From assembly GCA_934725575.1 (NCBI GenBank), contig CAKVCK010000002.1:186001-250000 (forward strand): DNA of 64,000 bases, in the 5' to 3' direction. The stretch is from an uncultured Bacteroidales bacterium. Its GTDB lineage: Bacteria > Bacteroidota > Bacteroidia > Bacteroidales > UBA932. The notes beneath the pieces were generated by a model. It had not been told where the DNA came from, made no database searches, and worked only from the letters and a program-made list of their open reading frames with translations. The translations under genes and the position numbers were made by a program. Below are positions 1 to 8,438 of this stretch, piece by piece; within the stretch, counting starts at the first letter, position 1, and every line of letters starts with the position of its first letter.

Positions 1-2372
1 GGAACGGCCAGACTGTTTATCTCAGGGATGTGGCCACAGTCATCGACGGTCTTGAGGAAAAATCTCAGGAGTCTTTCACCAACGGTGAGAGAGCCGCTAT
101 GATAGCTATCCAGAAACAGTCCGGAGCCAACACCGTCAACGTCATCAAGAGTGTCAAGGAGAAACTCAAGACGATTGAGCCCACACTTCCGTCTGATGTG
201 AAAATCACCACCGTGGTCGATAGCTCCACGAACATCCTGAACACCCTTAACTCCTTGAAGGAGACGATTATCATCACCCTTCTGGTGGTCATGCTCGTGG
301 TCTACATATTCCTTGGCCGCTGGAGGGCGACGTTCATCATCGTGCTGTCCATCCCTATTGCATTGCTCGGGTCGTTGATCTACCTTTACGCGACAGGCAA
401 CACATTGAACATCATATCGATGTCGGCCTTGTCAATCGCGATCGGTATGGTGGTGGACGACGCCATTGTGGTGCTGGAGAACGTTTCCACGCACTTGGAG
501 CGAGGCGAGAAACCTACCGAGGCCGCCGTTCACGGAACCTCCGAAGTCGGTATCTCCGTAATCGCTTCCACGTTGACGATGCTTTGCGTGTTCCTGCCTC
601 TCACCATGGTCTCCGGAATGGCCGGAATCATGTTCAAGCAGCTCGGCTGGATTGTCAGCATCATCATGATCATCTCCACGACCGCCGCGCTTACACTTGT
701 CCCGATGCTCTGCTCCAGAATGCTGAGCAACAAGCCTAAGAACGGCAGACTCCATAGGGCGATCTTCGACAATGTGGAGAAGTTCCTCAACAAGATCTCA
801 GATGGCTATGCCAAGATCATCGGCTGGTGCATGGTGCATAGGAAAACTGTGATATTCAGTGGTTTTGCTGTCTTCGTGGCGGTTCTTGTACTGCTTGGTC
901 CCAGTGTCAAGACCGAGTACTTCCCGCACTCCGACGAGGGGCGTCTGACCGTCTCGATCGAACTTCCGGTGGGTACCGAGCAGACTGTGACCGGTGAGTT
1001 CGCCAAGGACTTCGCAGCCAGACTCCGGTCTGAAATCCCTGAGATCCAGGTACTTCAGTACCGCTTCGGCCAGGCGAGCACCGACAACGTCTGGGGAAGC
1101 ATGCAGTCCAACGGTTCGTACATCATCTCGATGAACATCAACCTCGGTTCCATGGAAGACCGTAAGCGCTCTTCATCCGAGATCGCCGACATCATCAGGA
1201 AGGATCTAAGGGAATATCCTGAGGTCAAGAAAGGTACGGTCTCCGAGGGCATGGGAGGAGTAGGTGGAGCGGCGTCCGTCACTCTTGAGATCTACGGCTA
1301 CGACTTCGACGAGACCGACCGTGTGGCCAAGGAGATCCAAGGCAAGATGCTGGACAACGAGAACTTCACGCAGGTTGTCCTCAGCCGTGATGACTACACT
1401 CCTGAGTATCAGGTGGATTTCGACAGGACAAAACTGGCTCTCAACGGCCTTAACTCCACGACGGCCGCAGCGGCTTTCAGCGCCGCGATGAACGGTTCCG
1501 TGGGATCCTTCTACCGTGAGGAGGGCGAGGAATATAACATCCGCGTCATCTACGACAAGAAGTTCCGTTCAAGCGTGCAGGACATCGAGAACATCGTTGT
1601 CTATACTCCTGCCGGCAAGGCTGTCCGCATCAAGGACTTGGGTACCGTTGTCGAGTCCAAGGTCCCTCCTACGATCGAGAGGAAGAACCGTGAGAGGTAC
1701 ATCACCGTGACCGGTATCGTTTCCAACGGGCACGCCCTTAGTGAGGCCGTGGTCGCCACGAACGCCATCATCAAGACCACCGACATCCCGAACAACATCT
1801 CCACCGACATCTCCGGAGACTTCGAGGACCAGCAGTCCATGTTCCTGAACCTCGTCGTGCTGATGGTTCTGATCATCATCCTTGTGTACATGGTGATGGC
1901 CTCCCAGTTCGAGTCGTTCATGAGTCCGTTCGTGATCATGTTCTCCGTGCCGTTCGCGTTCACCGGTGTGATCCTCGGTCTATGGGCCACGAACACCGCG
2001 CTCGGCGTGATGGCGATGATCGGTATCATCATCCTGCTTGGTATCGTAGTGAAGAACGGTATCGTGCTGATTGACTACACGATCCTGATGCGAGAGAGAG
2101 GCATGAGCGTTGTCGATGCCTCCGTCACCGCGGCGAGAAGCCGTCTGCGTCCTATCCTTATGACCACCCTCACGACAGTGCTCGGTATGGTGCCTATGGC
2201 TGTCGGACGCGGAGAAGGTTCCGAACTCTGGCGCTCGCTCGGTATGACGGTCTGCTGGGGTCTGACGATCTCCACGCTTGTCACCCTGGTGCTCATTCCG
2301 ACGATCTACTGCTCCCTCGCCACCGCGCAGGAGAGGCGCAAGGCCAAGAAGTTGGCGCGGATCAAAGGTTGA
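1..2372 (+). CDS. RND family efflux permease, 5' part missing
   Basis: Inner-membrane proton-driven efflux permease of the AcrB/MexB (HAE1-like) family. The reading frame is open from base 3 at the window edge, so the N-terminal third or more lies outside; about 790 residues remain. Seen in the sequence: the TM4 proton-relay stretch IGMVVDDAIVVLENV with the Asp-Asp pair, a large second periplasmic loop, and the C-terminal TM block containing GIVVKNGIVLIDY and a typical LIPTIYC end. A small PG0541-type protein follows after 36 nt, the usual arrangement in Bacteroidetes. The substrate cannot be told from sequence; the missing membrane-fusion and outer-membrane partners are presumably upstream. 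Confidence 0.93.
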   Translation, partial: NGQTVYLRDVATVIDGLEEKSQESFTNGERAAMIAIQKQSGANTVNVIKSVKEKLKTIEPTLPSDVKITTVVDSSTNILNTLNSLKETIIITLLVVMLVVYIFLGRWRATFIIVLSIPIALLGSLIYLYATGNTLNIISMSALSIAIGMVVDDAIVVLENVSTHLERGEKPTEAAVHGTSEVGISVIASTLTMLCVFLPLTMVSGMAGIMFKQLGWIVSIIMIISTTAALTLVPMLCSRMLSNKPKNGRLHRAIFDNVEKFLNKISDGYAKIIGWCMVHRKTVIFSGFAVFVAVLVLLGPSVKTEYFPHSDEGRLTVSIELPVGTEQTVTGEFAKDFAARLRSEIPEIQVLQYRFGQASTDNVWGSMQSNGSYIISMNINLGSMEDRKRSSSEIADIIRKDLREYPEVKKGTVSEGMGGVGGAASVTLEIYGYDFDETDRVAKEIQGKMLDNENFTQVVLSRDDYTPEYQVDFDRTKLALNGLNSTTAAAAFSAAMNGSVGSFYREEGEEYNIRVIYDKKFRSSVQDIENIVVYTPAGKAVRIKDLGTVVESKVPPTIERKNRERYITVTGIVSNGHALSEAVVATNAIIKTTDIPNNISTDISGDFEDQQSMFLNLVVLMVLIIILVYMVMASQFESFMSPFVIMFSVPFAFTGVILGLWATNTALGVMAMIGIIILLGIVVKNGIVLIDYTILMRERGMSVVDASVTAARSRLRPILMTTLTTVLGMVPMAVGRGEGSELWRSLGMTVCWGLTISTLVTLVLIPTIYCSLATAQERRKAKKLARIKG

Positions 2373-2408
2373 TTCCTGTTCATTTGACATTTTATTTGCG
2401 AAAGATAT

Positions 2409-2702
2409 ATGAAATCGATATTTATCTCATACAACCAGGCCTACGGCAACGAGATTGTCGAGCTGCTTGAGGGGTTCGGCCAGAGAGGGTTCACCCAGTG
2501 GCTTGACATCCAGGGCAGGGGAGGGGTCGATGGCATCCCTCACTACGGTGACCATGCGTGGCCTGAGCAGAACTACGCCATCCTGACGATTGTCCCTGAC
2601 GAGAAAGTCACTCCGATCCTGGACGCTCTCCGTCAGAAGGACAAGACTTACAAGGACCTCGGTCTCCGCGCTTTTGTCTGGAACATCGAGCAGGCTCTGT
2701 AA
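2409..2702 (+). CDS. PG0541 family transporter-associated protein (PII-like)
   Basis: Small 97-residue protein resembling the PG0541 family, PII-like alpha/beta proteins found directly behind RND permease genes in Bacteroidetes. It begins MKSIFISYNQ and carries the family-like stretch HYGDHAWPEQNYAIL followed by a short helix-strand end. It presumably senses a ligand or modulates the upstream pump; the molecular role is unknown. It lies 36 nt behind the permease and is probably co-transcribed. The inverted-repeat element starts three bases after its stop codon. Confidence 0.8.
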   Translation: MKSIFISYNQAYGNEIVELLEGFGQRGFTQWLDIQGRGGVDGIPHYGDHAWPEQNYAILTIVPDEKVTPILDALRQKDKTYKDLGLRAFVWNIEQAL

Positions 2703-2704
2703 GC

Positions 2705-2936
2705 AGCTGTTTTGATTTGTTTGAAATGTTCTTTGAGGTGAAAGAATCTTCATTTTCTTCCCGCTTCTTCAGTCAGATAGCACCGCTATCCTCCTTGGAA
2801 GAAGCGGTCGAACCTGAAGTTTTTCACTCTCAACCCAGCGCCCGAACCGAGAGCAATCGAACTTGTTCGGATTGCCGAGGTGAGCAGCAGGGAAAGAGCT
2901 TGCTCTTAACCTTCAAACAAACAAATCAAAACAGCT
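2705..2936. repeat. 232-bp inverted-repeat element (MITE-like or structured RNA)
   Basis: The ends are long inverted repeats: 2705-2725 (AGCTGTTTTGATTTGTTTGA...) pairs with 2912-2936, which carries one extra TTTG-type unit. Nested inside are further pairings: GTGAAA..CTTC (about 2738-2751) with GAAG..TTTCAC; CCGCTTCTTC with GAAGAAGCGG; GATAGC-ACC-GCTATC; CAATCGAAC-TT-GTTCGGATTG (one bulge); and AAGAGC-TT-GCTCTT. The remaining bases up to the trxA promoter contain nothing else. A plus-strand frame reads ELVRIAEVSSRERACS, a string I recall from scattered small Bacteroidales ORFs, which favours a dispersed repeat family over a gene. It could also be a structured RNA; I cannot decide by eye. Confidence 0.6.
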
Positions 2937-2959
2937 TCTAAAATATCCACTGAATTTGT

Positions 2960-2967
2960 TATCTTTG
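2960..2967 (+). promoter_or_regulatory. trxA promoter, -7 element
   Basis: TATCTTTG is an exact match to the Bacteroidetes -7 consensus TAnnTTTG. A -33 TTTG is not evident (TTCT lies at the right distance), and the region where it should be is the edge of the inverted-repeat element. Expected start of transcription is about 2973. Confidence 0.6.
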
Positions 2968-2969
2968 TG

Positions 2970-3001
2970 TCTGGAACGGTAATTGCTGTTACCGTCCCGG
3001 A
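2970..3001 (+). promoter_or_regulatory. 5'-terminal hairpin of the trxA leader
   Basis: TCTGG-A-ACGGTAA, loop TTGCTG, TTACCGT-C-CCGGA form a 12-bp stem with one A/C mismatch, right where transcription from the TATCTTTG promoter should begin. A hairpin at the 5' end of an mRNA is often a stabiliser; it might also act as a protein or regulatory site. It is not followed by a T tract, so it is not an intrinsic terminator. Confidence 0.5.
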
Positions 3002-3021
3002 CATTTTAATATTCATTGATT

Positions 3022-3336
3022 ATGGAAAAGATAGCAACTAACGAGAATTTCGCGGAGATCCTCTCCGACAGCAAACCTGTTCTTGTGGACTTCTGGGCTA
3101 CTTGGTGCGGCCCTTGCCGCGCGTTGGCACCGACAGTCGAGACAATCGCTTCCGAATATGACGGCAAGGCCACAGTGGTCAAATGCAACGTTGATGACTG
3201 CGAGGACATAGCTGAGAAATATGGCATCAGGAATATTCCTACTCTCCTTTTCTTCAAGGGTGGAGAGGTAGTGGACAAACTTGTAGGCAATGTGCCTAAG
3301 ACTGACATCGCCGCCAAGCTGGATGCCCTTGTCTAA
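3022..3336 (+). CDS. trxA: thioredoxin
   Basis: Cytoplasmic disulfide reductase of 104 residues. The active site WCGPC is in the stretch DFWATWCGPCRALAPT, and the cis-proline motif is in RNIPTLLFFKGG. The start is taken at ATG 3022 (MEKIATNENF) rather than the in-frame TTG two codons upstream. It has its own promoter and leader hairpin. The outer-membrane protein gene follows after 18 nt. Confidence 0.95.
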   Translation: MEKIATNENFAEILSDSKPVLVDFWATWCGPCRALAPTVETIASEYDGKATVVKCNVDDCEDIAEKYGIRNIPTLLFFKGGEVVDKLVGNVPKTDIAAKLDALV

Positions 3337-3354
3337 TCAAAAAGAAGGATTGTT

Positions 3355-3993
3355 ATGAGAAAGTCATTGATCGTGGCCGCATTGGCGGCTGCCTTGGCGT
3401 TCTGCACGAATGCCTCCGCGCAACGTTACACCTCTTCCCATTTCGGCTTGATGGGCGGTTTCACTTCGTCTGCCACCAAGATCAAGGATGTTGATTCCAA
3501 GTCTGTCTCCCTGTATCACATCGGCCTCACGGCTCAGCTTCCTGTCGGTGGTGGCTTCGCCATCCAGCCGTCTGTCCTTTATCAGGTGAAGGGAGCCTCT
3601 GCGGACGATATGGGGGATCTTTCAATCAAGGATGCCGGCAAGTCTTTTGAGACGAAGGTCGGTTACCTTGAGGTTCCTGTACAGATTCAGTGGGGACCGG
3701 ATCTGATGTTCTTCCGCCCTTACGCTTTCGCCGAGCCTTTTGTCGGCTACAGGATTTCATCCAGCAACAAGGAGAATGCGAAAGTACTCAAGGATGAGTT
3801 GAAGAAAGTCGAGTACGGCCTTGGCCTCGGTGTCGGAATAGATGTCTGGAAACTTCAGCTTTCGGCCAAGTATTTCTGGAACTTCGGAAAGATCTACGAG
3901 ACTGGCGACACCGCAAGCGAGACCATCAAGGACGCTGTCAACAACGGGAACAACTTCAATGGTATAATGGCATCTGTCGCATTTTTCTTTTAA
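3355..3993 (+). CDS. outer-membrane beta-barrel protein (PorT/OmpX-like)
   Basis: Exported protein of 212 residues. Residues 1-22 form a clear signal peptide ending in NASAQ. The rest alternates hydrophobic and polar residues in beta-strand fashion and ends in ASVAFFF, with the terminal Phe typical of outer-membrane barrels. It fits the 'porin family / outer membrane beta-barrel' domain common in Bacteroidetes. The function is unknown. An A/G-rich ribosome-binding-like stretch (AAGAAGGA) precedes the ATG. Confidence 0.75.
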   Translation: MRKSLIVAALAAALAFCTNASAQRYTSSHFGLMGGFTSSATKIKDVDSKSVSLYHIGLTAQLPVGGGFAIQPSVLYQVKGASADDMGDLSIKDAGKSFETKVGYLEVPVQIQWGPDLMFFRPYAFAEPFVGYRISSSNKENAKVLKDELKKVEYGLGLGVGIDVWKLQLSAKYFWNFGKIYETGDTASETIKDAVNNGNNFNGIMASVAFFF

Positions 3994-4004
3994 CCGCAAG
4001 GCAG

Positions 4005-4541
4005 ATGAGTGAAGAGCGTAAGATTGTCATTTACTGTTCCGCCAGTTACGACATCGATCAGAAATTCAATCAAGCTGCACGGGAAGTGACCCGTGCGGCT
4101 TGTTCGCTTGGTTACACGATTGTCTCCGGCGGCGCCATCAAGGGCACTATGGGGGCTGTGGCCGATGAGGTGGCGCGTTGCGGAGGCCGTCACATAGGTG
4201 TCCTGCCACGGTTTATGGAACAGTATAAATTTCCGGGACTCGATCAGGTGATCTGGACTGACACGATGGCCGAGCGCAAGGAGAAGATGCGCGAGGGCAC
4301 CTGCGCCGCGATAGCCCTTCCTGGTGGGATAGGCACTCTCGACGAGGTGATCGGGACGTTGACCTTGGCGAAACTGGACAAATACGACGGAAAGATCTAT
4401 GCTCTGAACCTTGACGGATTCTACAATCCGCTGAAGGATCTGCTGGACCACTATGTGAAGACCGGAATGCTTGACGCACGTTCCAGGGGGCTGATCGAGT
4501 TCCCGGACACTGTCGCGGAGCTGGTCGGACACCTTGACTGA
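4005..4541 (+). CDS. LOG family protein (Rossmann-fold nucleotide phosphoribohydrolase)
   Basis: TIGR00730/LOG-type protein of 178 residues. Family members cleave nucleoside 5'-monophosphates, cytokinin ribotides in plants, to base plus ribose 5-phosphate. Seen: the GGGAIKGTMGAVADE nucleotide-binding loop and the diagnostic PGGIGTLDEV (PGGxGTxxE) motif. It is cytosolic with no signal peptide. It lies 11 nt after the barrel gene and 15 nt before the polyprenyl synthase gene. The bacterial substrate is not known. Confidence 0.88.
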   Translation: MSEERKIVIYCSASYDIDQKFNQAAREVTRAACSLGYTIVSGGAIKGTMGAVADEVARCGGRHIGVLPRFMEQYKFPGLDQVIWTDTMAERKEKMREGTCAAIALPGGIGTLDEVIGTLTLAKLDKYDGKIYALNLDGFYNPLKDLLDHYVKTGMLDARSRGLIEFPDTVAELVGHLD

Positions 4542-4556
4542 TAAACTGAAAGGCTG

Positions 4557-5540
4557 ATGACTCTTGATGAGATAAAGGAATTCCTTGGAAAGGACTGGAA
4601 AGAGACAGACGGACTGATACGTTCGTCTCTCCGAAGTGATATTGACCTGCTGAACACCACGAACGAGGCGATCCTTGAGCATAGCGGAAAGCAGCTGAGG
4701 CCGATAGTGTCGCTGCTTGTGGCCCGCGCCTGCGGGAACGGCAAGGCCAACGAGGACAGTGTCCGTTGCGCCGCTGCCTCGGAGCTTCTGCACAACGCCA
4801 CACTCCTTCACGATGATGTCGCCGACAGCAGCTCCGAAAGGCGTGGAGCCCCGACCGTCATGGCGATCCTCGGAGGCCCGGCGTCTGTCCTTCTCGGGGA
4901 TTATTGGCTGGTCAAGGCGATGGATAACATACTCGCATCCTCGGCTCACGGCAATGAGGTCATCAGGATATTCTCAAAGACTCTCAGCAGCCTTGCCGAG
5001 GGGGAGATGCTCCAGCTTCAGAAAGCTTCGAGCGGGGACACGGTAGAGGAGGACTATTTCCGCATAATCTACAGCAAGACCGCCTCTTTGTTTGAATCGA
5101 CCTGCGTCTCGGCGGCGATTTCGGTGAACGCCCCTGACGAGTGGGTGGAGGCCGTGCGGAACTATGCGGTCTCTCTCGGAATCGCCTTCCAGATCAAGGA
5201 CGACATATTCGATTACACGGGAGGAAAGAAAATCGGTAAGCCGGTGGGCATCGACCTTGAGGAACAGAAAATCACCCTCCCTCTTCTGGGTGCCTTGGAA
5301 TCAGCGTCCGACGAACGTGCATCACAAATCAGGAATATGCTTCTGAATATTCAGGAACATCCTGAGTACAAGGAGGATATAGTCACATTCGTCAAGGATG
5401 GGAAGGGCATTGAATATGCCGTCTCAAGGCTTGATGAATATGTGGCCAAGGCGGTTGGTTCGCTTGCCGTGCTTCCTGATTCGAGGGAAAAGGAATATCT
5501 TGTGAAGATCGCCGGGTTCACGGCTTACAGGGACAAATGA
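4557..5540 (+). CDS. ispB: polyprenyl diphosphate synthase
   Basis: Trans-isoprenyl diphosphate synthase of 327 residues that elongates an allylic diphosphate with isopentenyl diphosphate, probably for the menaquinone side chain. Both Mg-binding Asp-rich motifs are visible: HDDVADSS (DDxxD) around residue 83 and KDDIFD (DDxxD) around residue 219. The GKQLRP substrate-binding motif lies near residue 45. Chain length cannot be read from sequence. The stop codon overlaps the next start (ATGA), so translation of holB is probably coupled. Confidence 0.92.
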   Translation: MTLDEIKEFLGKDWKETDGLIRSSLRSDIDLLNTTNEAILEHSGKQLRPIVSLLVARACGNGKANEDSVRCAAASELLHNATLLHDDVADSSSERRGAPTVMAILGGPASVLLGDYWLVKAMDNILASSAHGNEVIRIFSKTLSSLAEGEMLQLQKASSGDTVEEDYFRIIYSKTASLFESTCVSAAISVNAPDEWVEAVRNYAVSLGIAFQIKDDIFDYTGGKKIGKPVGIDLEEQKITLPLLGALESASDERASQIRNMLLNIQEHPEYKEDIVTFVKDGKGIEYAVSRLDEYVAKAVGSLAVLPDSREKEYLVKIAGFTAYRDK

Positions 5541-6631
5541 ATCTGGACGGGATCATAGGAAACCACGATGCCGTCAGGGCGTTGAAAGGGATGGCCGACA
5601 GCGGGCGCATCCCTCACGCTATGATGCTATACGAGAATGACGGATGCGGTGCGATGGCCTTGGCTCTGGCGTTCCTGAGCCGCATCCTTGGGGATGAGCA
5701 TAAGGTCTGCGGGTTGATTCATCCGGACGTGCACTATGTCTATCCCGTCGCCAACGGCTCGAAAGTCACGGAGAAAGTCGAGAACCTGCGAGCCGAATTG
5801 TTCCTTGAATATTGGCGTAAATTGATGATTGCCAATCCGTACGCCTTGGAGTCGGAGGTGAGCTCCGCTTTCGGGATCGAGGGCAAGCAGGCGGGAATCA
5901 ACAACGCCGAGGCGAAGGAGATCCTGGAGACGGTTTGGCTGACTTCCGTGGAAGGAGGCTGGAAGGCGGTTGTGGTCTATCTTCCTGAAAAGATGAACGC
6001 CGCTTCCGCGAACAGGCTCCTCAAGGCCATTGAGGAACCGCCGGAGAAGACGCTCTTCATTATGATCACGCACGCTCCTGAGAAGGTGATGCATACGATT
6101 TCCTCAAGGTGCCAGATGATAAGGGTGCTGCCATATTCCCGTCAGGAGATTGTGGAGATTCTGACTTCGGTGTTCGGGAAGACCGCAGATGAGGCTTCGG
6201 CGGCAGCTTTGGTCGCCGGGGGAAGTGTCGGGACGGCGTTGAGCTACCTTTCGGGCAAGGAGGATTATCTTAGGCAGATGGAGATATTCAAAGGTCTGAC
6301 AGACGCTTTGGCTTCAAGGGACCTTTGCGCCGCGCTCGGTTGGGGAGACGCTATGGCCGCGTTGCCGTCGCGTGAGAGTCAGAAAGCTTTTTGTAAATTT
6401 GCAGGTGAAAGCCTCCGCAAGGTATTCCTGATCCAGCAGAACCTGCCGCGGATTTCGGGAATATCCGCCGAGGAGAAGGATTTCTTCTTTGGCTTGGCCT
6501 CCCGTTGCAGGAAAAGTTTCCCGAGGATGGCAGTGGCTTGTCTGGACAGGGCGCAGACGCTTATAGACAGGAACGTGAACCAGAAGATCCTGTTCTGCGA
6601 CTTGGTGGGACGGCTGTATTTGAGTTTTTGA
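5537..6631 (+). CDS. holB: DNA polymerase III subunit delta' (clamp-loader)
   Basis: AAA+-type clamp-loader subunit of 364 residues. Seen: the N-terminal IIGNHDAVRALKGM stretch, the RLLKAIEEPPEKTLFIMIT segment, and the SSRCQMIRVLP sensor/SRC motif. The canonical Walker A motif is not preserved, as expected for delta'. It overlaps the ispB stop by four bases. The order holB-ricT-gldH is a conserved Bacteroidetes arrangement. Confidence 0.88.
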   Translation: MNLDGIIGNHDAVRALKGMADSGRIPHAMMLYENDGCGAMALALAFLSRILGDEHKVCGLIHPDVHYVYPVANGSKVTEKVENLRAELFLEYWRKLMIANPYALESEVSSAFGIEGKQAGINNAEAKEILETVWLTSVEGGWKAVVVYLPEKMNAASANRLLKAIEEPPEKTLFIMITHAPEKVMHTISSRCQMIRVLPYSRQEIVEILTSVFGKTADEASAAALVAGGSVGTALSYLSGKEDYLRQMEIFKGLTDALASRDLCAALGWGDAMAALPSRESQKAFCKFAGESLRKVFLIQQNLPRISGISAEEKDFFFGLASRCRKSFPRMAVACLDRAQTLIDRNVNQKILFCDLVGRLYLSF

Positions 6632-6649
6632 CACGTAATTACGAACTAT

Positions 6650-7987
6650 ATGGATAACAGAGATAACGAGACAATAAAGTTTGACTGCAACCGAGGTTGC
6701 ACGATCTCGCAGGATCAGGAGACCGGTGAATATGACTGCAACTATCGTCAGGGTTGCTGCAAGCTGAAAGATTACGACTGGCTTCACGGCATACGTCAGG
6801 AGCAGTACAAGGATCTTTTCGAGGTCCGCTTCAAGAACACGAGGAAAGGAATTTATGTGAACGCTTCCGGTCAGGGGATCAAGGCCGGGGATCTGGTCAT
6901 AGTCGAGGCCACCAACGGCCACGACCTTGGAATCGTCACATTGGAAGGCCCGATTGTCGGCCGGCAGATGAAGTGCAAGGGTGTTGACCCTGAGGCGGTT
7001 CCGCTTAAGAAAATATACCGCAGGGCCAAGCCTTTCGACATCGCCAAATGGCAGGAGGCGATTGCCCGTGAGCAGGATACTATGATTCAGGCCCGCAGGA
7101 TCGCCGCCGAGCTGGGGCTGGATATGAAGATCGGAGACGTGGAGTTTCAGGGGGACGGCACGAAGGCTATTTTCTACTACATTGCCGATGGCCGTGTGGA
7201 CTTCCGTCAGCTAATCAAGGTCTATGCGGAGGAGTTCCGCATCAGGATCGAGATGAAGCAGATCGGTGCCCGTCAGGAGGCCGGCCTGATCGGTGGGTTG
7301 GGAATCTGTGGCCGTGAGCTTTGCTGCGCCAATTTCATCACGAATTTCCAGTCGATCTCCACTTCTGCGGCGCGAACGCAGGATCTGTCCCTGAATCCGC
7401 AGAAGTTGGCTGGCCAGTGTGGCAAGCTGAAATGCTGTCTGAACTATGAGGTGGCCAACTATCTGGATGCCCAGTCGCGTATTCCAAAGGTTTCGGAACC
7501 TCTTGAGTTCCAGGATGGCCTGGCCTATCTGGTCAAGACGGACATCCTGCAGGAGGTGATGTATTTCTCCTACGAGAAGGGTTCGCTGTCCAATTTATTC
7601 CCGATCTCGGCCTCTGAGGTCAGGCAGATTATTATGATGAACCGCAACGGCCAGAAGCCGGAGTCTTTGAAGAGCGAGCCGGAACCAGCCGGCCCTCAAT
7701 TCGTTTCCGCTGTGGGTGACGACAGCATCACGAGGTTCGACAAGCCGAGGAAAAACAAGAACAAGAATCGTAACAAGAACCGGGTCAAGCCAGATACAGA
7801 CTCGAATGCGGCGCAGTCCGCTCCCGCCGTAGATGGAACTGACGCTCCGGCCAAACCAAGATCGGAAGGAGTCAACAACCGTCGCAATAACGGTGGACAG
7901 CGTAGGAACTGGAACGGCAGACCACAGCAGCAACGTCCGCGGCAGGACAGGAAAACTGAACAGAAACCGCCAAAGACAGATGCGTGA
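6650..7987 (+). CDS. ricT: PSP1-domain protein, RicT/YaaT family
   Basis: Cytosolic protein of 445 residues with a PSP1 C-terminal-type domain. In Bacillus the RicT homologue is part of an Fe-S-containing complex that affects RNA processing. Seen: an N-terminal Cys-rich stretch (about residues 9-30, CNRGC..CNYRQGCC) and the hallmark GGLGICGRELCCANF..CGKLKCCLNYE with conserved cysteines that may hold an Fe-S cluster. Residues from about 360 to the end are a low-complexity basic tail (KNKNKNRNKNR, RRNNGGQRR), plausibly RNA-binding. Its last eight bases overlap gldH. Confidence 0.88.
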   Translation: MDNRDNETIKFDCNRGCTISQDQETGEYDCNYRQGCCKLKDYDWLHGIRQEQYKDLFEVRFKNTRKGIYVNASGQGIKAGDLVIVEATNGHDLGIVTLEGPIVGRQMKCKGVDPEAVPLKKIYRRAKPFDIAKWQEAIAREQDTMIQARRIAAELGLDMKIGDVEFQGDGTKAIFYYIADGRVDFRQLIKVYAEEFRIRIEMKQIGARQEAGLIGGLGICGRELCCANFITNFQSISTSAARTQDLSLNPQKLAGQCGKLKCCLNYEVANYLDAQSRIPKVSEPLEFQDGLAYLVKTDILQEVMYFSYEKGSLSNLFPISASEVRQIIMMNRNGQKPESLKSEPEPAGPQFVSAVGDDSITRFDKPRKNKNKNRNKNRVKPDTDSNAAQSAPAVDGTDAPAKPRSEGVNNRRNNGGQRRNWNGRPQQQRPRQDRKTEQKPPKTDA

Positions 7988-8438
7988 TCTTTTTCTGGCG
8001 TTTGTGATGCTGGCGGCGATGGTGTCGTGCGCCAGACCTTCTTCCTATGAGCCGTTCGTGGTCAGGGAGAAGGCCGAGTATGGCGACACCTACATATTCA
8101 GTCTTGATCTGTCGGATTCGACCGCTACCTATGGACTGGATTTCTACACGAGGCTGCAACGCCCGGCGTTCGGGACTTTCCCGTCGGACAGCATCTCGCT
8201 CGATTTGAGATGGATATCCCCGTCTGACTCGGTCATCCTGTCGGACACGACATTCATCCGTGTGGCACAGCCGGTTGATTCCTCTTATTATTCCAGAGAT
8301 TTTATGGCAGGATATAAAAGGGTCTTGACCCTTCCTGAGCACGGAATATGGCGGTTGAGGGCCAAGGTTCTGAATGATTCGGAGGCGATCCGGGGATTGG
8401 GAGTGATATTCACAAGAAAGGAAAATGGGACACGATAA
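7980..8438 (+). CDS. gldH: gliding motility lipoprotein GldH
   Basis: Lipoprotein of 152 residues. A hydrophobic signal (LFLAFVMLAAMVSC) ends in a lipobox Cys at about residue 17. GldH is needed for gliding in flavobacteria but is widely kept in non-gliding Bacteroidales. The start is placed at ATG 7980, overlapping the ricT stop; a longer in-frame extension upstream would bury the signal peptide and is rejected. It overlaps trmB by 14 bases. Identification rests on the lipoprotein signal, the length and the ricT-gldH neighbourhood. Confidence 0.78.
   Translation: MRDLFLAFVMLAAMVSCARPSSYEPFVVREKAEYGDTYIFSLDLSDSTATYGLDFYTRLQRPAFGTFPSDSISLDLRWISPSDSVILSDTTFIRVAQPVDSSYYSRDFMAGYKRVLTLPEHGIWRLRAKVLNDSEAIRGLGVIFTRKENGTR

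Noticed and set aside
2717..2941. 74-codon frame inside the inverted-repeat element
   Set aside because: It spans both repeat arms, lacks a domain and is better explained by the repeat.
3990..4949. 319-codon minus-strand frame
   Set aside because: It overlaps two certain plus-strand genes (LOG family and polyprenyl synthase).
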